Shown: positions 5,689-9,282 of the stretch, piece after piece | Position numbering within the stretch: the stretch's first letter is position 1 | Layout: the number at the start of each line of letters is the position of its first letter | Origin: an uncultured Lachnospiraceae bacterium | GTDB taxonomy: Bacteria; Bacillota_A; Clostridia; Lachnospirales; Lachnospiraceae | Direction: 5' to 3' | Length of the DNA: 9,282 nt | Assembly: GCA_946630765.1 (NCBI GenBank) | Contig: CAMOZF010000053.1 | Coordinates: 1-9,282, forward strand | Position numbers and translations under genes: made by a program | Notes under the pieces: model-generated | What the model saw: only the letters and a program-made list of their open reading frames with translations | What the model was told of the DNA's origin: nothing | Databases searched by the model: none

Positions 5689-6888
5689 TCAGTTCGCCGT
5701 CTGCGGATAAATTCCGAACTCAAATCCGCGGGCACGGGCCTCGTCAATCCACTGTGCAAGGAAGGCGGTATTCGTGGAGGAGTTTGCGTGCAGCAGGTAC
5801 ACCGCGCCCGGATGCAGGCCGTCGATCGCCTTCTGCAGGGATTCTTCCACCGGCGGCTGCTCCTCGGAATAGTCATTGTAGGCATAGGACCAGAAGCAGG
5901 TCTTCATGCCGAGATTGTCGACAAGGCCGAGGCACTGGCTGCTGTAGATGCCCTCCGGGAAACGGAAAAGCCGCAGCTCATAGCCGAAACGGTCCCGGAC
6001 ATTGTTGTTGATCGTCGTAATCTCGGCGGTCTGCTCCTCGATCGAGAGGCTCGGCATGCTTCTGTGCGTCACGGTATGGTTTCCGAGCACATGGCCGTCT
6101 TCGATCATTCTGCGGATCTGCTGTTCGCTCTGCTCTCCGCCGTCCAGGAACATCTGCGTCAGGAAGAAGCAGGCCTTGACATTCTTCTCAGAAAGAATGT
6201 CGAGAATGGTGTTGGTGTATTCATTCGGATAGCCCTCATCCATCGTCAGATAGATGATGTTCTGCGAGGTATCCTGAATCCAGTCGACATTGAACTGTCC
6301 CCACTGGCTTTCGTACCAGGCCCAGTCTGTCGGAATGTGCGTCTCGGGATCCCGGTTTTCCGGCGCGTAGCCAAAATACACCGGCGTTGCATCCAGGGTT
6401 GTCAGATCCCAGTTCGTTTCCGGATAGGGCTCGTTGGCGCCGGTGGCAGCCTCCGTAGCCTCAGTCGGCGCTTCTGTGGCCGCTGTCGTTTCCGCGTTCG
6501 GATCTGCCGGCGGAATAACGACGCCGGGCGTTTCCGCCTCGGTATTTTCTGCGCCTTCGGTGCTGTCTTCCGAAGCGACTTCCTCAGACTGCGACTCTTG
6601 CGCGTCCGATTCCTGCTCCGAAGACGGATCCGCGCTCTCACTCTGACTGTCGGATTCCAGGGTCGTTTCGGTCTTTTTCGGATTTTCCTTACTGTCCGGA
6701 TCCTTTTTCTGATTGCAGCTTCTTACCGCGAGAACGATCACGAGCGCGATCACCGCGAGGAGGATAATTCCTCCGCCGATCATGATCTGCTCCTCCTGCT
6801 TTTTCCGCTTCATCTGAGCTTCGCGAAGCTCCTTTTTGCGGGCCAGCCGTTCTTCCTGTTCCATGCGTTCCTGTTCTTCTCTGTCCAT
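5689..6888 (-). CDS. Membrane-anchored PdaA-like polysaccharide (peptidoglycan) deacetylase
   Basis: The protein has 399 residues: a charged, probably coiled cytoplasmic stretch (1-34), one membrane helix (about 37-55), a Ser/Glu/Thr/Ala-rich linker (about 60-150) and an extracellular NodB-type domain (about 205-395). NodB enzymes remove N-acetyl groups from polysaccharides using a metal. Visible motifs are TMDEGYPNEYT (215-225), GNHTVTH with metal ligands His271 and His275, RFPEG (309-313) and YLLH with His367. YLTMDEGYPNEYT and HPGAVYLLH closely resemble B. subtilis PdaA, which deacetylates MurNAc when spore-cortex delta-lactam is made. Motif 1 has Glu218 where most family members have Asp and PdaA, from memory, has Asn. 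The start has AGGGGA six bases upstream and its own probable promoter. The upstream neighbour encodes an Amidase_3 protein. The family call is strong, but MurNAc as the exact substrate is inference. Confidence 0.9.
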   Translation of the reverse strand: MDREEQERMEQEERLARKKELREAQMKRKKQEEQIMIGGGIILLAVIALVIVLAVRSCNQKKDPDSKENPKKTETTLESDSQSESADPSSEQESDAQESQSEEVASEDSTEGAENTEAETPGVVIPPADPNAETTAATEAPTEATEAATGANEPYPETNWDLTTLDATPVYFGYAPENRDPETHIPTDWAWYESQWGQFNVDWIQDTSQNIIYLTMDEGYPNEYTNTILDILSEKNVKACFFLTQMFLDGGEQSEQQIRRMIEDGHVLGNHTVTHRSMPSLSIEEQTAEITTINNNVRDRFGYELRLFRFPEGIYSSQCLGLVDNLGMKTCFWSYAYNDYSEEQPPVEESLQKAIDGLHPGAVYLLHANSSTNTAFLAQWIDEARARGFEFGIYPQTAN

Positions 6889-6925
6889 AGTGTTTCCCCT
6901 TTTTGGAGTCTTTAAACTCTATATA

Positions 6926-6934
6926 ATCATAGCA
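6926..6934 (-). promoter_or_regulatory. Probable extended -10 promoter of the deacetylase gene
   Basis: The minus strand reads TGC (6932-6934) followed by TATGAT (6926-6931), an extended -10 element. I see no good -35 box at 16-18 bases. The surrounding GTGCTATGAT is identical to the promoter region of the upstream amidase gene, and TATATA follows in both. The deacetylase may also be reached by read-through from the amidase gene, since no clear minus-strand terminator separates them. Confidence 0.5.
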
Positions 6935-6951
6935 CAAATCCGCGCTTTGCA

Positions 6952-6985
6952 CTACTGATTTTTCAGTTATTTTTGAATAACTTTT
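6952..6985. other. Two overlapping AT-rich hairpins between amidase and deacetylase genes
   Basis: ACTGA-TTTT-TCAGT (about 6954-6967) and AGTTATT-TTTG-AATAACT (6965-6982) share bases, so only one can form at a time. The second is followed by a short T-run on the plus strand only. It is therefore not a convincing terminator for the minus-strand amidase transcript, and no plus-strand gene needs one here. Confidence 0.4.
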
Positions 6986-7003
6986 CGGCACTCCGCTTGA
7001 AAT

Positions 7004-8953
7004 TCACTGCCCGAAGAAAATGTTGATTCCGGCAAGAAGCCCCCGTGCCCGAAGCCACAGCGCCTCGTCGCTGTGATCCGAGGCCGCATTTCCGAGCTCC
7101 ACGTCGATCGAAGGAATCTTGCTGAAGCTGGTCTGCGTGAGATCCAGCTGCGCGGTTCCGTTTCCATGGATCGGCGCGCCGACCGACTGAAGGCCCTGGA
7201 CAAGCGAAACGCCGAGCCGGTCGTCTTCCTGCCAGATCTCGGAGACCGGGTACATGTATTTGAGGCCGTCCGGAACGGTCATGCAGAAGCAGCCCTTGTC
7301 GTAGCTGAGGCCGTCGCCGTCCCAGTGGATCGCGATATGGCAGTCCGCGATATTGTTGCAGATCACGGTGCGTGCGACATTGTCAAGCTGCACATCGTCG
7401 CTGTCGCGGATCATCAGGACATCATAGCCCGCGTCCAGAAGAAGGTCCCGGAGGATCTGCGCCTCCCGAAGGTTCACATCCCGCTCGGGCGTGCCGTCGA
7501 AAAAGGTCATCCCGGTCGAGACAGCCATCGCCTGTGTCGCACCGGCCGCCGTCGTGCCGCCGGTCACCTTCGGCGTTCCGTCCGGATGGCACTGCGTATA
7601 AACCGAGGCGCCGCCAGCCGTTCCGTGCCCGGCATTGACGCCGACAACGATATTTTTACGGTTGGCTTTCGCGCGCTGAAGCTTGGCCTGCCCGGAATGG
7701 ATCACGGAAAATCCGGCAAATTCCCAGTTCGGATCCAGCGAAATCATCACATCCGAAAGGTCCACAAAGGGCTCGTCCGGCAGTGCCGCGACAGCGGAAA
7801 TATCGCCGTCCGCGACATCCACCGGATCCGTCCCGGGTTCCTGATACGCTGAAACATCGGGAAGATTTGCTTTGAGATAATCCGAAACGAAGCATTTCCT
7901 TGCGGAAAGCAGCGCTTCCGAATTCGCATCCTGCGCGGCAGTATAGGCCTGCATCAGCTGCTCGTCGCCCCCCGTAATCCGCGTGATTTCTGCGGTCAGA
8001 TCAGCGCCCTCCGCTGGCCGGTCAAAGGAAGCAACCGCATAATTTCCGTTCTCATCCTGCGAAAATGTCAGGACACCCGGAAAGGCCCTGCCGCCTGCGC
8101 TGCAGAGCATTTTTCCGGAAAACACATAAGAAAACTCCCAGAAGGTTCCGTGTACAAGAACCTGTCCGTCGGAAGTATAGCCGCGTCTGTGAATGCAGAA
8201 GGCGGGAATCGTCACGCTTCTTCCCGGCACCTCGCTTTCCTGCGCATAAAGATTCGAAAAATAGTCCGTGATCACCGGAAGAAGCGGATCGTCTCCGCCG
8301 TATCTGTAAGGCGGAAGGCCGGCCGCTTCGTCACCGGCGCTCTTTTTCTGAAGCTCGAGAAGATAGAAGTCATTTTCCTCCCCGGTACTGACCCGGATCT
8401 CGGCCTGATCTCCGCCGTCAAAAACCGCCCAGCTGACAACGCCGCCCTTCGCCTCCGCGTACGGTTCCTCCCCGTAGGCCAGGGCAGAACCGCAGCGAAG
8501 CGCGAGCTTCATCGGAAGATCCCCCTCCGATTTTCCGGGAAAAATCAGGATATTGGACACCGTATCCACAGAATCATTCGAGCTGTCCAGATAGACAGAG
8601 GCCGTCTCCTGCATGTCGAAAAGCGTTCCGGAAACAGACAGCTTCTTCGACGCGCGGTCGATGTATTCCTCCCCGATGCCCAGCTCGGAAAGCGGTTTTC
8701 CGATCCAGGACGCGAGAAGAAGAAGGTCTCCCGCCTCGTAGACTTTCGCTTCCTGCGTCTCTTCCGCCGTCGTGGTTTCCGTCGCCTCCATGACCGTTTC
8801 TTCTCCGCTCTTCATCGTCGGATCCTCAGGATTCGAAGGCCTGCAGGCTGCGTTCAGAAGAAGTGTGCCGCTAAGCAGCAGAAGCGCCGCTGCCTTACCG
8901 TATCTTTTCTTCTGATTCCCTCTGTTTTTCTCTGTCAACTCTACAAATATCAT
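7004..8953 (-). CDS. Secreted N-acetylmuramoyl-L-alanine amidase (Amidase_3), probable lipoprotein
   Basis: Amidase_3 enzymes cut the amide bond between MurNAc and the stem peptide of peptidoglycan using zinc. The domain lies at the C-terminus (about 433-649): VVGVNAGHG with zinc ligand His443, ERDVNL with Glu490, AIHWDGD with His543 and IDVELGN with the catalytic Glu619. The N-terminus has a basic stretch and hydrophobic segment (about 18-36) ending NAAC, so Cys37 could carry a lipid. The lipobox is imperfect, because Asn rather than Leu is at -3. Residues 41-70 are a Glu/Thr-rich linker. Residues 71-430 I do not recognise. They are rich in beta-type segments and could bind a partner, wall or substrate. 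At 649 residues it is far longer than CwlD (about 240). The region between His443 and Glu490 appears to carry an insertion. The ATG at 8953 has only AAAGG placed too close, so the start is less sure than the frame. Confidence 0.87.
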   Translation of the reverse strand: MIFVELTEKNRGNQKKRYGKAAALLLLSGTLLLNAACRPSNPEDPTMKSGEETVMEATETTTAEETQEAKVYEAGDLLLLASWIGKPLSELGIGEEYIDRASKKLSVSGTLFDMQETASVYLDSSNDSVDTVSNILIFPGKSEGDLPMKLALRCGSALAYGEEPYAEAKGGVVSWAVFDGGDQAEIRVSTGEENDFYLLELQKKSAGDEAAGLPPYRYGGDDPLLPVITDYFSNLYAQESEVPGRSVTIPAFCIHRRGYTSDGQVLVHGTFWEFSYVFSGKMLCSAGGRAFPGVLTFSQDENGNYAVASFDRPAEGADLTAEITRITGGDEQLMQAYTAAQDANSEALLSARKCFVSDYLKANLPDVSAYQEPGTDPVDVADGDISAVAALPDEPFVDLSDVMISLDPNWEFAGFSVIHSGQAKLQRAKANRKNIVVGVNAGHGTAGGASVYTQCHPDGTPKVTGGTTAAGATQAMAVSTGMTFFDGTPERDVNLREAQILRDLLLDAGYDVLMIRDSDDVQLDNVARTVICNNIADCHIAIHWDGDGLSYDKGCFCMTVPDGLKYMYPVSEIWQEDDRLGVSLVQGLQSVGAPIHGNGTAQLDLTQTSFSKIPSIDVELGNAASDHSDEALWLRARGLLAGINIFFGQ

Positions 8954-8992
8954 ACCTTTTACAAACTCACTTTCATACTCTTTGGCCCGTTT

Positions 8993-9040
8993 TTACAGAG
9001 CGTAAGCTCTGCCTTCTTTTCTGTGTTCAAATCTGTCCAT
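8993..9040 (-). CDS. Possible 15-residue leader peptide upstream of the amidase gene
   Basis: On the minus strand an ATG at 9038-9040 opens MDRFEHRKEGRAYAL and stops at TAA (8993-8995). GAAGGA lies seven bases before the ATG, a better ribosome binding site than that of the amidase itself. The ORF sits in the leader between the predicted promoter (9112-9140) and the amidase start, 39 bases upstream of the latter. Its last codons lie over a small hairpin (CAGAGC-TTAC-GCTCTG). It could be a regulatory upstream ORF or chance; composition alone cannot decide. Confidence 0.3.
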   Translation of the reverse strand: MDRFEHRKEGRAYAL

Positions 9041-9111
9041 TATTCCGTCCTTCTTTGTATGTAATACCGACGTTTTTCCCGCAGCCGCCGCACCGCATTT
9101 CATTATATAGG

Positions 9112-9140
9112 ATCATAGCACGGGACGGGAGAACTTGCAA
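9112..9140 (-). promoter_or_regulatory. Promoter of the amidase gene
   Basis: TTGCAA (9135-9140), a 17-base spacer and TATGAT (9112-9117), with TGC directly before the -10, form a good extended -10 sigma-A promoter on the minus strand. Transcription would start near 9105, giving a leader of about 150 bases. TATATAAT follows at about 9103-9110 and could be a second -10. Confidence 0.65.
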
Positions 9141-9164
9141 TATCCGGCGCAGTTTTCCTATAAT
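9135..9164 (+). promoter_or_regulatory. Possible divergent promoter reading toward the right edge
   Basis: The palindromic TTGCAA (9135-9140) can also serve the plus strand. It is followed after 18 bases by TATAAT (9159-9164). The transcript would begin near 9171 and enter the repeat element at 9176. No gene on that strand is visible before the window ends. Confidence 0.4.
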
Positions 9165-9175
9165 TCCGGGGAGAA

Positions 9176-9282
9176 TGTGTCATGTCGAGCGAGTGCCGAA
9201 GGCCGAAGTCGATATAGGCGCACAGAAATCTTTGATTTCGTCTTGCGCCATACCGAGCGAAGCGGGTGGGGACATCCCATGA
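9176..9282. repeat. Palindromic intergenic repeat element, copy 2 (cut by window edge)
   Basis: It begins TGTGTCATGTCGAGC, matching the minus-strand start of the element at 5608-5683 in 14 of 15 bases, and ends in ACCGAGCGAAGCG...ACATCCCATGA, which resembles CCGAGCAAGCG...GATCCCATGG of that copy. The centre (9213-9252) is a hairpin: GGCGCA/TGCGCC and GAAATC/GATTTC around a TTT loop. The arrangement differs from copy 1, so it is a related but rearranged or composite element. An 11-codon ORF beginning at 9182 lies within it and is probably not a gene. Confidence 0.55.

Noticed and set aside
5788..6915. Open frame of 375 codons on the plus strand opposite the deacetylase
   Set aside because: It is a shadow of a well-supported gene, and its Arg/Leu/Phe-rich C-terminal part is the reverse of the Ser/Glu-rich linker.
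9055..9282. Open frame on the plus strand reaching the right edge
   Set aside because: It runs through the minus-strand promoter and the repeat element, begins without a ribosome binding site, and looks like chance.

Overview
The window looks like chromosome from a moderately GC-rich, Gram-positive anaerobe of the Clostridia, most likely Lachnospiraceae. This is inferred from the close resemblance of PurA and PurB to the versions I associate with that family, consensus sigma-A-type promoters, strong AGGAGG-type ribosome binding sites, a PdaA-like peptidoglycan deacetylase and an amidase lipoprotein. No outer-membrane genes are visible. No rRNA, tRNA, CRISPR array, transposase or phage gene was found.

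Positions 1-3915, minus strand: a probable operon. From its promoter it reads: a DEDDh 3'-5' exonuclease with a putative C-terminal zinc-binding module; purB (adenylosuccinate lyase), which overlaps the exonuclease end by 17 bases; purA (adenylosuccinate synthetase); and the first codons of a further gene that runs off the left edge. PurA and PurB catalyse the two consecutive steps from IMP to AMP.

Positions 3916-5500, plus strand: a divergent gene for a major facilitator superfamily transporter. It has a perfect-consensus promoter (TTGACA, 17 bases, TATAAT) and ends in a long, probably bidirectional hairpin terminator.

Positions 5424-5688: a convergent intergenic region of hairpins and direct repeats, followed by a palindromic repeat element that ends five bases beyond the deacetylase stop codon.

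Positions 5689-9140, minus strand: two cell-envelope genes, each with its own probable promoter. The upstream one encodes a 649-residue secreted, probably lipid-anchored protein with a C-terminal Amidase_3 (CwlD-type) domain. The downstream one encodes a membrane-anchored PdaA-type polysaccharide deacetylase. In spore formers, CwlD and PdaA act one after the other to make muramic delta-lactam, so this adjacency may be meaningful. The two promoters share the 10-mer GTGCTATGAT. The amidase leader also contains a possible 15-codon ORF with a good ribosome binding site.

Positions 9141-9282: a possible plus-strand promoter and the start of a second, differently arranged copy of the repeat family seen at 5608-5683, cut by the window edge.

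Most of the window is ordinary housekeeping and envelope content. I do not see a clear new multi-gene system. The points most worth following are the amidase/deacetylase pair, the two repeat regions and the exonuclease tied to the purine genes.
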